Position numbers and translations under genes: made by a program. From Parvularculaceae bacterium (lineage in GTDB: Bacteria > Pseudomonadota > Alphaproteobacteria > Caulobacterales > Parvularculaceae): a stretch of DNA of 64,000 bases. A model generated the notes under the pieces. The model was not told where the DNA came from. It did not search any database and saw nothing but the letters and a program-made list of their open reading frames with translations. Positions 25,633 through 34,505 of the stretch are shown here, piece by piece (within the stretch, counting starts at the first letter, position 1; each line of letters starts with the position of its first letter). Location of the stretch: the NCBI GenBank assembly GCA_028284065.1, contig JANQSJ010000014.1:186001-250000 (forward strand). Reading direction: 5' to 3'.

Positions 25633-26331
25633 ATGATCGTTGGTTTTGAGAACGTCGGCCTGACCTATGAGGATGGCGCGGATGTCCTTCGCAGCGTGAA
25701 TTTCGCGCTGAAGGACGGCGAATTCCGTTTCCTGACCGGGCCGTCCGGCGCCGGTAAGACGAGCCTTCTGAAGCTCATCTACCTGGCGCTGCAACCGAGC
25801 CGTGGCCGCCTCACCCTGTTCGGCGAGGACGTGACGAACGCGCCGCGCGACGCGTTGCCGGCCCTGCGCCGGCGCATCGGCGTCGTATTCCAGGAGTTCC
25901 GACTGCTGAACCACTTGACCGCCTTCGAGAACGTCTCGTTGCCCATGCGCATTGCGGGCGTTAACCAAGCTCACTACCGGGAAGACGTAATCGAACTCTT
26001 AACCTGGGTCGGGCTCGGCGATCGCATGGATGCGCCGCCGCAGACGCTCTCGGGGGGCGAGAAACAGCGCGTCGCCCTGGCGCGGGCCCTCGTCTCCAAG
26101 CCGGATCTCATCCTCGCGGATGAACCGACCGGCAATGTCGACCCGGAGATGGGCGAAAAGATCATGAAGCTCTTCATCGAACTTAACCGCCTGGGCGCGG
26201 CGGTCGTGATCGCGACCCACGATCTCCACCTCGTCGACGCGCTTGGGAAGAAGTCCATGCGCCTGGAGGACGGCCGGTTGATAGACGGCCCCGCAGCAGG
26301 CGACCGGGCGGGCTGGAAGGCGCGGGCGTGA
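25633..26331 (+). CDS. ftsE: Cell-division ABC transporter ATP-binding protein FtsE
   Basis: 232 residues with Walker A GPSGAGKTSLLKL near 36, signature LSGGEKQRVALARAL near 137 and Walker B LILADEPTGNVDPE near 157. FtsE with FtsX forms a transporter-like complex that activates periplasmic murein hydrolases at division rather than moving a substrate. Q-loop VVFQEFRLL is present. Its stop overlaps the start of ftsX by 4 bp, so the pair is translationally coupled. Confidence 0.96.
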   Translation: MIVGFENVGLTYEDGADVLRSVNFALKDGEFRFLTGPSGAGKTSLLKLIYLALQPSRGRLTLFGEDVTNAPRDALPALRRRIGVVFQEFRLLNHLTAFENVSLPMRIAGVNQAHYREDVIELLTWVGLGDRMDAPPQTLSGGEKQRVALARALVSKPDLILADEPTGNVDPEMGEKIMKLFIELNRLGAAVVIATHDLHLVDALGKKSMRLEDGRLIDGPAAGDRAGWKARA

Positions 26332-27386
26332 GCGCGCGGAGCGGAAGCCAGAGCGGCGGAAAGGGCGCGGGCCGGGCGCTGCCCGTGGGCGGTAAAGGGC
26401 CGGAAGGCCCCTTGCCGACGGCGGTGCGGCCGGGCGGCCCGACGCCGCAGGACCTCGCCGCGGCGCCAGGATCGCAACGCGCCGCAGGAAGCCGGCTTGG
26501 CGGCGTGTTCGTCGGCCGGGCGCCGCTTCTGCCGGACGCCGGCGCAACCGGCGCGCCCATGACGGCGGTGATCGCGGTCATGTCGGCGCTCGCCGCGATC
26601 GCGCTGGCCGGTTTCGTGGCCATCGCGGTCGCCGCGGAGCGCTGGACCGACGATCTTGAGGCGTCCATGACGGTGCAGGTGAAAGGCGCGAGCGTGGCCG
26701 AAATCGAAGCGCGCACCGAGCTTGCGCTGAAGGTGCTGGAAACGACCGAGGGCGTCTCGGAAATCGAGGTGCGTCCGCCTGCGGAGGCGGCTGAGCTTCT
26801 GACCCCGTGGCTTGGCGCGGGCGCATCGGAATATCTGAGCGTGCCGGCGCTAGTGGATATAAAGGCCGACGCGCGCGCGCGCGAAAACATCGCCTCGTTG
26901 AAGGCGCGGCTCACCGGGGCGTCGGACGGGATCGTTCTCGACGATCACGGCGACTGGAACCGCGCGCTCGCCAACGCCGCGAGGTCCGGCCAGGCGCTGA
27001 CATTCGGCGTCTTCGCGCTCATCACGGCCGCAGCGTGCGCCATCGCCGCGTTCGCCGCCCGCGCAGGGCTCGCGGCCAACGCAGACGTCGTGTCGCTTCT
27101 CCACCTTGTGGGCGCGACCGACAACTTCATCGCCAGCGAGGTGCAGAAGCGGTTTCTGTTCGTCGCCTTGCGCGGATCGCTCATCGGCCTCGTCGGCGCC
27201 GTTGCGACCATTGCGGCGATCAGCCTTATCGCCGGCGCAAGCGGCGCGCGCGGCTATTTCCTGCCGTCATTCGAGACCAATCCGCTTCTCCTTGCGCCGA
27301 TGTTGATCGTTCCGGCGGCGATCAGCGCCGCGACATCGATCACCGCGCGGCGGACCGTTCTCGCCTCGCTGAAGCAGGATCTTTAG
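26328..27386 (+). CDS. ftsX: Cell-division protein FtsX
   Basis: 352 residues from a GTG that overlaps the ftsE stop. Four hydrophobic segments are visible: about 78-100 (MTAVIAVMSALAAIALAGF), 220-250, 275-300 and 320-340. The periplasmic loop between the first two (VKGASVAEIEARTELALKVL and onward) is the region that contacts EnvC-type activators. The N-terminal 75 residues before the first helix are a Gly/Pro/Arg-rich cytoplasmic extension, longer than in many FtsX proteins. An EnvC homologue is encoded at 38250-39503 in the same window. Confidence 0.93.
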   Translation: MSARSGSQSGGKGAGRALPVGGKGPEGPLPTAVRPGGPTPQDLAAAPGSQRAAGSRLGGVFVGRAPLLPDAGATGAPMTAVIAVMSALAAIALAGFVAIAVAAERWTDDLEASMTVQVKGASVAEIEARTELALKVLETTEGVSEIEVRPPAEAAELLTPWLGAGASEYLSVPALVDIKADARARENIASLKARLTGASDGIVLDDHGDWNRALANAARSGQALTFGVFALITAAACAIAAFAARAGLAANADVVSLLHLVGATDNFIASEVQKRFLFVALRGSLIGLVGAVATIAAISLIAGASGARGYFLPSFETNPLLLAPMLIVPAAISAATSITARRTVLASLKQDL

Positions 27387-27461
27387 CGCCGGCGTCAGTT
27401 CGCCGCCTGGAAGAATACGCGCCGCATCGCACCCTCTGGCGGCGCCGCATGCTGGAGCCCT

Positions 27462-28079
27462 ATGCGACCACTATTTGCGCTTGCAGTTGCGACCGCCGCA
27501 GCGTGGACCGCCGGCCTCCTGGCCTTCGCCGACGCCGCGGCGCGTCTGGCGCAGCGAAGCCCCGATGCGACGATTTCCGCCGACGCTACGCTTTTGCGCG
27601 GCGCGGCGCTGGGCGTCGCAGTCTTCACCGGCGGCGAGGCGCGCATAGCGACAGCTATGGACCTCCTCAATGCCGGCGTCGGCGAGCGGCTTCTGATTTC
27701 CGGCGTCAATCCCGATACCAGCCGCGCGCAACTGCATGAGTTCTGGGGCGGCGACGCGTCGCGCTTTGACTGCTGCGTCGACATCGGCCGCGAGGCGGCG
27801 ACGACCGAAGGCAATGCGGCTGAGGTGCGCGACTGGGCGCAAGATCACGGGTTCGATCGGGTCCTTCTGGTCACGTCGGACTACCACATGGCGCGGGCGC
27901 TTATCGAAACGCGCCGGGCGCTTCCGCGCGCAACCGTCATTCCGCACGCGGTGGCGACGCCGGTCGCATCCGGGCCGTTCTTGAAGCGGGACTGGGCGCG
28001 GCTCGCCGGGGAATACATGAAGTATCTCGCCGTTCGAGCCGGCGCGCTCCTGCCGCCAGAGCCGGCGAAAGCGGCCTGA
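27462..28079 (+). CDS. YdcF/DUF218 family membrane-associated protein
   Basis: 205 residues. The N-terminal hydrophobic segment (LFALAVATAAAWTAGLLAFA) probably anchors the protein. The DUF218 core includes GVAVFTGGEARIATAMDLLN, RLLISGVNPDTS, TTEGNAAEVRDW and VLLVTSDYHMARALIE, the last carrying the conserved SDYH residues. Members such as ElyC and SanA affect envelope integrity. It sits between ftsX and plsC, as in many alphaproteobacteria. GGAG lies 5 bases before the ATG. Confidence 0.9.
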   Translation: MRPLFALAVATAAAWTAGLLAFADAAARLAQRSPDATISADATLLRGAALGVAVFTGGEARIATAMDLLNAGVGERLLISGVNPDTSRAQLHEFWGGDASRFDCCVDIGREAATTEGNAAEVRDWAQDHGFDRVLLVTSDYHMARALIETRRALPRATVIPHAVATPVASGPFLKRDWARLAGEYMKYLAVRAGALLPPEPAKAA

Positions 28080-28212
28080 GACAAAAAACCGGACGACAAT
28101 CGGCCGGATCGGAAAATCGACGCGCTGGCGAGCGCATTGCTGTCGGCTTACATAAGTCTTTGCGATAACTGATCGCATTCACTCTTCGCTCACCGCACGA
28201 CGAACACGACCG

Positions 28213-28947
28213 ATGAGCCTTACGCGCGGCGCCCTCTTCCGGGCCTTCATGCTTCTTGCGACGCCCTTGATGGCGATCGTCTGCGCGCCGTCTCTCCTGT
28301 TCGGCCGCGAGGGCGCGCGTGCGACGGCGAAGCTCTGGTGCCGGACGATGCTGGGCGGCCTTGCGATCATCGCCGGCGTGCGCAGCCGCATAGAAGGCCG
28401 CGAGCTTATACCCGACGGCCCCGCGATCGTCGCCGCCAACCACCAGTCCATGTGGGAGACGCTGTTTCTCTTCGCGACGCTGCCCCGCCCCGCCTTCGTC
28501 GCGAAAGAGGAACTCCTCAGGGTGCCTATTTTCGGCCATTGGCTTCGCGCAACAGGGGCGATCACGCTAGACCGCGGTGCCGGACCTTCAGCGCTCAGGC
28601 GACTGAAGGAATCGGCCGCCGCCCGGCTCGCCGCAGGCGATCAGCTTATAATCTTTCCGGAGGGCACGCGCGTGGCGCCCGGCGAACGCGCGCCGTTCCG
28701 CCCCGGCGTCGCCGGCGTTTACAACGGCGCAAACGCGATTTGCGCGCCCGTAGCGCACAATTCAGGTGCGTTCTGGCGCCACCCGGGTCCGGCGATGACG
28801 CCCGGCGTCATCACCGTACGTTTCCTTGCGCCGATCGCCGCGAACGTCGACCGCAAGGCGTTCCTGAAAGAGCTGAAAGCGCGTATTGACGCGGCGCGGC
28901 CGGACGCGCCCGCTCGTGAAGTCTCAATTGGCGAAAAACTGGATTAG
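28213..28947 (+). CDS. plsC: 1-acylglycerol-3-phosphate O-acyltransferase
   Basis: 244 residues. The catalytic motif is ANHQSMWETL near 79 (an H-x4-E variant of the usual H-x4-D) and the substrate-binding motif FPEGTRVAPGE near 153. PlsC adds the second acyl chain to lysophosphatidate in phospholipid synthesis at the inner membrane. The N-terminal hydrophobic stretch (LLATPLMAIVCAPSLLF) fits membrane association. The TAG stop coincides with the left end of CTAG-ended repeat copy 2. Confidence 0.92.
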   Translation: MSLTRGALFRAFMLLATPLMAIVCAPSLLFGREGARATAKLWCRTMLGGLAIIAGVRSRIEGRELIPDGPAIVAANHQSMWETLFLFATLPRPAFVAKEELLRVPIFGHWLRATGAITLDRGAGPSALRRLKESAAARLAAGDQLIIFPEGTRVAPGERAPFRPGVAGVYNGANAICAPVAHNSGAFWRHPGPAMTPGVITVRFLAPIAANVDRKAFLKELKARIDAARPDAPAREVSIGEKLD

Positions 28948-29051
28948 AGCGGGCCTCAGCGAAAGCGGATCGCCGTTTGCATGAATGCAGCCCACACAGT
29001 CAGGGGCGTAGCGCCGTTCGCCTTGATCGCTTCAACTGCAAACGGCTCTAG
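28944..29051. repeat. CTAG-ended intergenic repeat, copy 2
   Basis: A 108-bp element between convergent plsC and the MarR-type gene, beginning TTAGAGCGGG and ending GCAAACGGCTCTAG. Its left end carries the plsC TAG and its right end the TAG of the regulator. An internal GCCGTTTGC is complementary to the terminal GCAAACGGC and could form a hairpin acting as a terminator for both genes. It shares the pattern GATCGC..T..AAC.GCAAACGG.TCTAG with copy 1 at 13460-13577. Confidence 0.65.
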
Positions 29052-29404
29052 GCGTAGAGCGCAGCGCTCATGACCGGGTCGCTTGAGCGCTGATTGACGA
29101 GCTGGGTGAAGTCGTCGATGAAGACCGACCCTTCCGGCGTACGCTGAACGTTTACGATGCGGCGGTCTTGCTCATTGCGCACGCGGCGCACGAGCCCGAG
29201 AATCGACAAGGCGTCGAGCGCGCGCGAAATCGCGGGCTTCGGCACGTTCAGCTCCCGCGCCAGCGCCCGCACGGTATGCGGACCGGGATGCAGATATACC
29301 GTCAGCAGAATAGCCCACTGGCGCATCGAAAGGTCAGGGTTTTCCGCGCGCACCGCGTCGGCCATCACGTCTCGCCACAAAAGCAGTTGGGGAGCTTTCG
29401 CCAT
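29048..29404 (-). CDS. MarR-type winged-helix regulator
   Basis: 118 residues from the ATG at 29404 (AAGGAC 11 bases upstream). The helix-turn-helix region HTVRALARELNVPKPAISRA and the recognition helix LDALSILGLVRRVRNEQDRR, followed by the wing RRIVNVQRTPEG, match the MarR family, which usually senses small molecules or oxidants and represses adjacent genes. The ligand and target are not evident; it is separated by 228 bp from the leucyl aminopeptidase on the same strand. Confidence 0.8.
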   Translation of the reverse strand: MAKAPQLLLWRDVMADAVRAENPDLSMRQWAILLTVYLHPGPHTVRALARELNVPKPAISRALDALSILGLVRRVRNEQDRRIVNVQRTPEGSVFIDDFTQLVNQRSSDPVMSAALYA

Positions 29405-29632
29405 GTCTGCGCGCGGGTCCTTTTCATGCGTCGTCGGGTTGGACGACGCCTTGAGCGCAAGGTGCAGTGGTTCGGCTGAGATGGGCAAGGGGCGCGGCGC
29501 GGGAAAATGACGCCTCGCGCAAGCTAGCATGCGTGCGGATGATTACGCATCCGAACGGACGCAGAATGCGCATCGCGCCGATCATTTGCGGCAAAGTCCG
29601 CCGCGGGGGTTCGGCCCATTGCGCCGGCCGCG

Positions 29633-31033
29633 TCAACGCGGCGGATGCATGTCCTCAAATACGTCGAACAGGGCGCGAATCCCTTGCGCTTCGCCGCCAA
29701 CGGGGCGGCCCGGCGCCGCCGCCGCGCGCCAGCCATAAATGTCGAAATGCGCCCATGTCGCTTCGTCCGGGACAAATCGGCGCAGGAACAGCGCGGCGAG
29801 GATGGAGCCTGCGAACGGTCCGGAGGGCGCGTTATTGAGATCTGCGATCGGCGACGACAGCATGCGGTCGTATCCGCCCCATAAAGGCATGCGCCATACT
29901 GGGTCGAACGCCGCTTTCGCCGCAGCGGCGATGCGCGCGGAGAGGCTCTCGTCATCCGAATAAAAGGGCGGCACTTCGGGGCCGAGGGCGACGCGCGCGG
30001 CGCCGGTGAGAGTCGCCAGAGTCACCATGGTCTGCGGCCCGTCCTCCTCACCCGCATAGGACATCGCATCCGCCAGGACGAGACGTCCCTCCGCGTCCGT
30101 ATTGCCGATCTCGACCGTCAGTCCCTTGCGGCTCTTCAGGATATCGCCCGGCCGAAAGGACGCGCCAGAAACGGCGTTTTCGACCGCCGGGATGAGCAGG
30201 CGCAGGCGCACATTAAGGCGCGCCTCCATAATCATCTGGGCGAGCGCCAGCGCATTCGCCGCGCCGCCCATGTCTTTCTTCATGAGCGCCATGCCGCCCG
30301 ATGGCTTCAGGTTAAGGCCGCCTGAATCGAAACAGACGCCTTTGCCGACAATCGTCAGTTTGGGCGCGGACGCTTCGCCCCAGGTTAGGTCGATGAGGCG
30401 GGGCGCGACCGCCGAGGCGCGGCCGACGGCGTGAATGAGCGGGAAGTTCCGCGCAAGCAGGTCGTCGCCGACGATCGCTTCGACTTTCGCGCCAGCCGCC
30501 TCCCCTATCGCCCTGACGGAATTGTCGAGGGCGTCAGGCAGCATGTCGCTCGCAGGGGTGTTGACGAGCTCGCGGGCGAGGCCGACGGCGCCGGCCGCGC
30601 GCCGCACGGCCCCAAGCTCGGCGCCGGCGGGCGCGACGAGGCGAGCCCCGCGGGCGGGCCGCGCGCGATAGCGCGTAAACTGATAGCGGCCGAGCGCCCA
30701 GCCTAGGCAAAGCGACGACAGCGCGGCCGCGTCCTCAGGAGGGTTCACGATCCTGAACGACCCTTCGGCGATTTTCTCCGGTAAGGCCGCCACCGCGAAC
30801 GGATCGTCGCCGCCGCCGACGCCCACAAGCGCGGCGTTCTCGCCGGCGAGCGTCGACCCCAACTCCCCCTTGAAGCCGTTTGCGCGCGCAAGCCGGGCGA
30901 GCTGCTCTGGAACGCCGGCCGCGGCCAGCGCCGTATCCGGGTCGTCATCGCCCACAAGATAGAGTGGCGTCGCGCGCGCCGCCGCCGGATCGTCAAAAGA
31001 AATGAAAGGATCCAGTCCGTCGCTTGCGCGCAT
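29633..31033 (-). CDS. Leucyl aminopeptidase (peptidase family M17)
   Basis: 466 residues from the ATG at 31033; a TTG upstream would add six. The M17 signature NTDAEGRLVLADAM at about 315 is intact, together with the metal-ligand regions VGKGVCFDSGGLNLKP and MKKDMGGAANALALAQ. The family removes N-terminal residues from peptides with two bound metal ions and is usually hexameric and cytoplasmic. The N-terminal third is the variable macro-like domain. Confidence 0.93.
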   Translation of the reverse strand: MRASDGLDPFISFDDPAAARATPLYLVGDDDPDTALAAAGVPEQLARLARANGFKGELGSTLAGENAALVGVGGGDDPFAVAALPEKIAEGSFRIVNPPEDAAALSSLCLGWALGRYQFTRYRARPARGARLVAPAGAELGAVRRAAGAVGLARELVNTPASDMLPDALDNSVRAIGEAAGAKVEAIVGDDLLARNFPLIHAVGRASAVAPRLIDLTWGEASAPKLTIVGKGVCFDSGGLNLKPSGGMALMKKDMGGAANALALAQMIMEARLNVRLRLLIPAVENAVSGASFRPGDILKSRKGLTVEIGNTDAEGRLVLADAMSYAGEEDGPQTMVTLATLTGAARVALGPEVPPFYSDDESLSARIAAAAKAAFDPVWRMPLWGGYDRMLSSPIADLNNAPSGPFAGSILAALFLRRFVPDEATWAHFDIYGWRAAAAPGRPVGGEAQGIRALFDVFEDMHPPR

Positions 31034-31234
31034 TTTCCGCCTCTTAATCAACTTGCTTAAACCTTGCGCCAGCGCCGCGGGAGGAGATTGGAACGCCGCG
31101 CCGCCGGCCCGCGCGCGCAGGCGCGCCCACCCTTGAAGAGCCGACGGCCCTAAACCGAGACCGCGCGAGTTAAGCCTTTATTGAAACCATTAAGCAATGT
31201 TCGGCCCCGCTGCGTCACATCGCGCGAGGATTGA

Positions 31235-32440
31235 ATGACCCATTTCGCCCGCCCCCGCTTTCGCTCCGTTTCCGCCGGCCGCATGCTTGGCGCGTGCGCC
31301 GCATCCCTGGTTCTCGCCGCCTGCGCGACGTCCGGGAAAGACCTTAACGCCGGCGACTCGGCGCGTTACCGCGACGAAATCGGCGTCTACCCCGGCGCCG
31401 GCGAAGACCCGAGCGGCATGGACGCCGTCGCGGCGGCCGCGTTCTGGGGCGCGAAATATGAGCGCGACAAATCGGACTGGCGCGCGGCGGCGAATTACTC
31501 CGCCGCCCTTCGAAAGCTCGGCTCGCTCGACCAGGCGGTGCGCGTCATCGTCTCAGTCGCCGATCGCCACGGGGATAAGCCGGACGTCGCCTTTGAAGCG
31601 GGCAAGGCGCTGATTGAGGCCGGCCGCGCCTTCGAAGCGATCCGCCATCTTGAAAACGCCGACCGCGAGCGTCCGGACGACTGGCGCATTCTGTCGTCGT
31701 TCGGCGTCGCGCTCGACCAGATCGGCGAACACGACCTTGCGCGCGCGAAGTACCAGTATGCGCTGACATTGTCGCCGAATTCCGTCAGCATCATGAATAA
31801 TAAGGGGCTCTCGTTCGCGATGTCGGGCAATCTCGGCGAGGCGGCGCGTATCCTGCGCGGCGCGGCGGCCCGGCCGTCGGCCGACGCGCGGGTGCGCCAG
31901 AACCTGGCCCTTGTGCTCGCCATCAAGGGCGAGATGCGCGAGGCGGAGCGCCTGGCGCGCTCGGACCTGCCCCCGCAGATCGCCAACGGCAACATTGACT
32001 ATTTCCGCTCGATCGTCGCGCAGCCGAGCTATTGGACGGATTTCTCGCCGGAGAACGTTGACGCGCCGGACTTCGGCGAGGTGGCGGATGCGTCCGATGA
32101 CAGCTTCGTCCCGGATTTCGACGCCGCGCCGGCGAAATTGACGGCGTCGCCGCCGAAGACGCCGGCAAGCGCCGACAAAACGCAAACCGCGGAGACATCC
32201 CGCGCGCCGGAAACCGCGCCCGCCGCCCCGAGCGAAAAGGCGCCGCCGCCGCTGGCCCAGCCGGCAAGCGCGCCCGAAGCCGGAGAAGCGGAACCGGCCG
32301 ACGCGCCAGCGACCGCCACCAGCGCGACGCCCACCTCGGCCGTCGCGCCTGCGCCAAATTTCCGCGAAGACGCAAACGCAGAGGAAGTCGGCGACGAAGA
32401 CGCCAGCGCCCTCGCGCCGGACCTTAAGGCGCAATACTGA
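31235..32440 (+). CDS. TPR-containing lipoprotein, TadD-like
   Basis: 401 residues. A lipobox (LVLAAC) lies after a hydrophobic segment at residues about 18-29, so the protein is probably an outer-membrane lipoprotein. Three or four TPR units follow (AANYSAALRKLGSLDQAVR, AFEAGKALIEAGRAFEAIR, WRILSSFGVALDQIGEHDLA, MNNKGLSFAMSGNLGEAAR). Residues from about 290 are an Ala/Pro/Glu-rich disordered tail. The arrangement resembles TadD, the pilotin-like component of Flp/Tad pilus secretion, but no other tad genes are in the window. GAGG precedes the ATG. Confidence 0.8.
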   Translation: MTHFARPRFRSVSAGRMLGACAASLVLAACATSGKDLNAGDSARYRDEIGVYPGAGEDPSGMDAVAAAAFWGAKYERDKSDWRAAANYSAALRKLGSLDQAVRVIVSVADRHGDKPDVAFEAGKALIEAGRAFEAIRHLENADRERPDDWRILSSFGVALDQIGEHDLARAKYQYALTLSPNSVSIMNNKGLSFAMSGNLGEAARILRGAAARPSADARVRQNLALVLAIKGEMREAERLARSDLPPQIANGNIDYFRSIVAQPSYWTDFSPENVDAPDFGEVADASDDSFVPDFDAAPAKLTASPPKTPASADKTQTAETSRAPETAPAAPSEKAPPPLAQPASAPEAGEAEPADAPATATSATPTSAVAPAPNFREDANAEEVGDEDASALAPDLKAQY

Positions 32441-32494
32441 GTCCTGATCTTACGCCTATCGGCTGAAACCGGCAGGCCCTGGCGCGCCGCCAGA

Positions 32495-33160
32495 TCAGGC
32501 GTAGGCGTAGGGTCCGCCGCGCTCCAGCGCCCGTCGAAAGGCCGGCCGCGCCTGATAGCGCTCCATATAGGCGGCGATCGCCGGCGCGCCGCCGGCTGCG
32601 CCGCGCGACTTCGCCGCCTCAAGCGGAAAGCTCATCATGATGTCGGCGCCGCTGATTTCGGGCCCGGCGAACCAATCGTTCGCTTTCAGATGCGCGTCGA
32701 CAAACGCCATCTGCTCCGCGATGTTCGGATCGATATAGGCGCCGAGAACCCTGTCCGCTATTCCGTTGGCGATGGGCTTGGCGAAGAATGGCATCTTCGC
32801 CGCTTTGATCTGTGAAAAGAACAGCTTCAGCAGAAGCTGCGGCATCATCGAACCTTCGGCGAAGTGCATCCAATAGGCGTACGCTCTGCGATCGCTTTCG
32901 TCCGTACTCGGCCGAAATCCGCCGTCAGCGAAAGTATCAATGAGATACTCAACGATCGCCCCGGTCTCCGCCACGACGACGCCGTCATGCTCGACCACCG
33001 GCGACTTGCCGAGGGGGTGCACGGCTTTTAACGACGCGGGCGCGAGGCGACTCTCCTTGTCGCGCTCGTAACGCTTGATGTCGTAGCCGACGCCGAGCTC
33101 CTCAAGCAGCCACAGCACCCGCTGGGAGCGGGAATCTTCAAGATGATGAACAGTCAGCAC
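32495..33160 (-). CDS. Glutathione S-transferase family protein
   Basis: 221 residues from a GTG. The N-terminal thioredoxin-like domain (HHLEDSRSQRVLWLLEELGV, then HPLGKSPVVEHDGVVVAETGAIVEYL) carries the glutathione-binding cis-Pro and the SDAI-like 'ETGAIVE' residues. The C-terminal helical domain includes NDWFAGPEISGADIMMSFPL, which fits the N-capping box. Specificity is unknown. A related GST is encoded at 43761-44381. Confidence 0.88.
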   Translation of the reverse strand: MLTVHHLEDSRSQRVLWLLEELGVGYDIKRYERDKESRLAPASLKAVHPLGKSPVVEHDGVVVAETGAIVEYLIDTFADGGFRPSTDESDRRAYAYWMHFAEGSMMPQLLLKLFFSQIKAAKMPFFAKPIANGIADRVLGAYIDPNIAEQMAFVDAHLKANDWFAGPEISGADIMMSFPLEAAKSRGAAGGAPAIAAYMERYQARPAFRRALERGGPYAYA

Positions 33161-33259
33161 AGGGGCGGAGGTCTCCCGAATGGGTGAAAAAACACCGCCC
33201 CGCAGGGGAGTGGCGCTTTTATATACGTCCGCGAGACGCCTTTGGTTTATAAGCTACGC

Positions 33260-34390
33260 CTAATTCAGCGCGGCGAGCGCGTCCTTGGTGAACGTCATAA
33301 GTTCATCATTGCGCCCGGTACGGATTTTCTCGGCCCACTCCGCGTCCTGCAGAAGCGCGCGGCCGACGGCGATGAGATCAAATTCCCCCGCCTGCATCCG
33401 GTCGACCAGGCCGTCGAGCGAGGCGGGCTCCGAGGTTCCGTCCGGGCCGTAGATCGCCGTGAATTCGCCCGACAGGCCGACCGAGCCGACCGAGATCGAC
33501 GGCTTGCCGGTGATCTTCTTCGCCCAGCCGGCGAAGTTCAGATGCGCGTCGCCGCCGACGCCCTCGATGCCTACCTCGAATGTCGGCTCCCAGAACCGCC
33601 GCTGCGAGCAGTGGAACGCGTCGACGCCTGCCTCGGCGAGCGGCGTCAGCCATTTTTCAAGCTCAGCCGGCGTCGCTGCGGCGAGCGCCTTGAAGTCCTG
33701 CTGCTTCCACTGCGACAGGCGAATAAGGATGGGGAAATCCGCCCCGACGGCGGCGCGGGCGCGGGAGATGATCTCCACGGCCATCCGGGTACGCCCCTCC
33801 CAGGCGCCGCCCCACCGGTCGTCGCGCAGATTCGTCTTATCCCAGAAAAAACTATCGATGAGGTAGCTGTGGGCGCCGTGAATTTCCGCGCAATAAAAGC
33901 CGAGCTCCTTTGCGGAGACGATGGCGTCTACGAACTCGGTGATGGCGGTTTCGATCTCCGCTTCGTTCATCGGCTCCCAAAGCGTTTTGTCAGGCATCTT
34001 GAACCCGGAGGCGGACCAGGACGGCACCTCCGGATGTTCGGTCTTCGCCGGGTTGCGGAATGGCCCCTCGTGCCAGATTTGGAGGCCCATCTTGCCGCCA
34101 GCCGCGGTCACCGCGTCAGCGACTTTGCCCCAGCCTGCTTTCGCCTCGTCAAAGACGATATTGGGCACGTTCGGCGTCCCGGTCGCGGTCGTCGCATTAG
34201 GCGAGACACCTTCAGATAGGATGAGCCCGACGCCCGCCTCCGCCCGGCGGCGATAGTACGCGACGACATCGTCGTTCGGGACATGCCCCGGCGAGAACGA
34301 GCGCGTCATCGGCGCCATCACGATCCGGTTCGGGACCGACAGATTGCCGCTTTCGAACGGCGTGAAGAGAATGTCGACGGGTTTGGGCAT
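33260..34390 (-). CDS. NADH:flavin oxidoreductase (Old Yellow Enzyme family)
   Basis: 376 residues. FMN-binding TIM-barrel signatures are PNRIVMAPMTRSFSPGHVPN at about 20-39, the LQIWHEGP segment, the catalytic HGAHSYLIDSFFWDKTNLR near 169, and the phosphate-binding ISVGSVGLSGEF and VGRALLQDAEW. The family reduces activated C=C bonds with FMN. The usual catalytic Tyr lies in the loop after HGAH. GGAGA lies 8 bases before the ATG. Physiological substrate is not deducible. Confidence 0.9.
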   Translation of the reverse strand: MPKPVDILFTPFESGNLSVPNRIVMAPMTRSFSPGHVPNDDVVAYYRRRAEAGVGLILSEGVSPNATTATGTPNVPNIVFDEAKAGWGKVADAVTAAGGKMGLQIWHEGPFRNPAKTEHPEVPSWSASGFKMPDKTLWEPMNEAEIETAITEFVDAIVSAKELGFYCAEIHGAHSYLIDSFFWDKTNLRDDRWGGAWEGRTRMAVEIISRARAAVGADFPILIRLSQWKQQDFKALAAATPAELEKWLTPLAEAGVDAFHCSQRRFWEPTFEVGIEGVGGDAHLNFAGWAKKITGKPSISVGSVGLSGEFTAIYGPDGTSEPASLDGLVDRMQAGEFDLIAVGRALLQDAEWAEKIRTGRNDELMTFTKDALAALN

Positions 34391-34505
34391 TAGGGGTCTC
34401 CAATAAGCTCAAAGCATCTCTTAACCGCGCGGCCGAGGACGATCACCCCCTTCACCCACGCCGACGCTCAGTGGCGCGAGAGGTTTGAACGGCTATATAG
34501 CCCTC

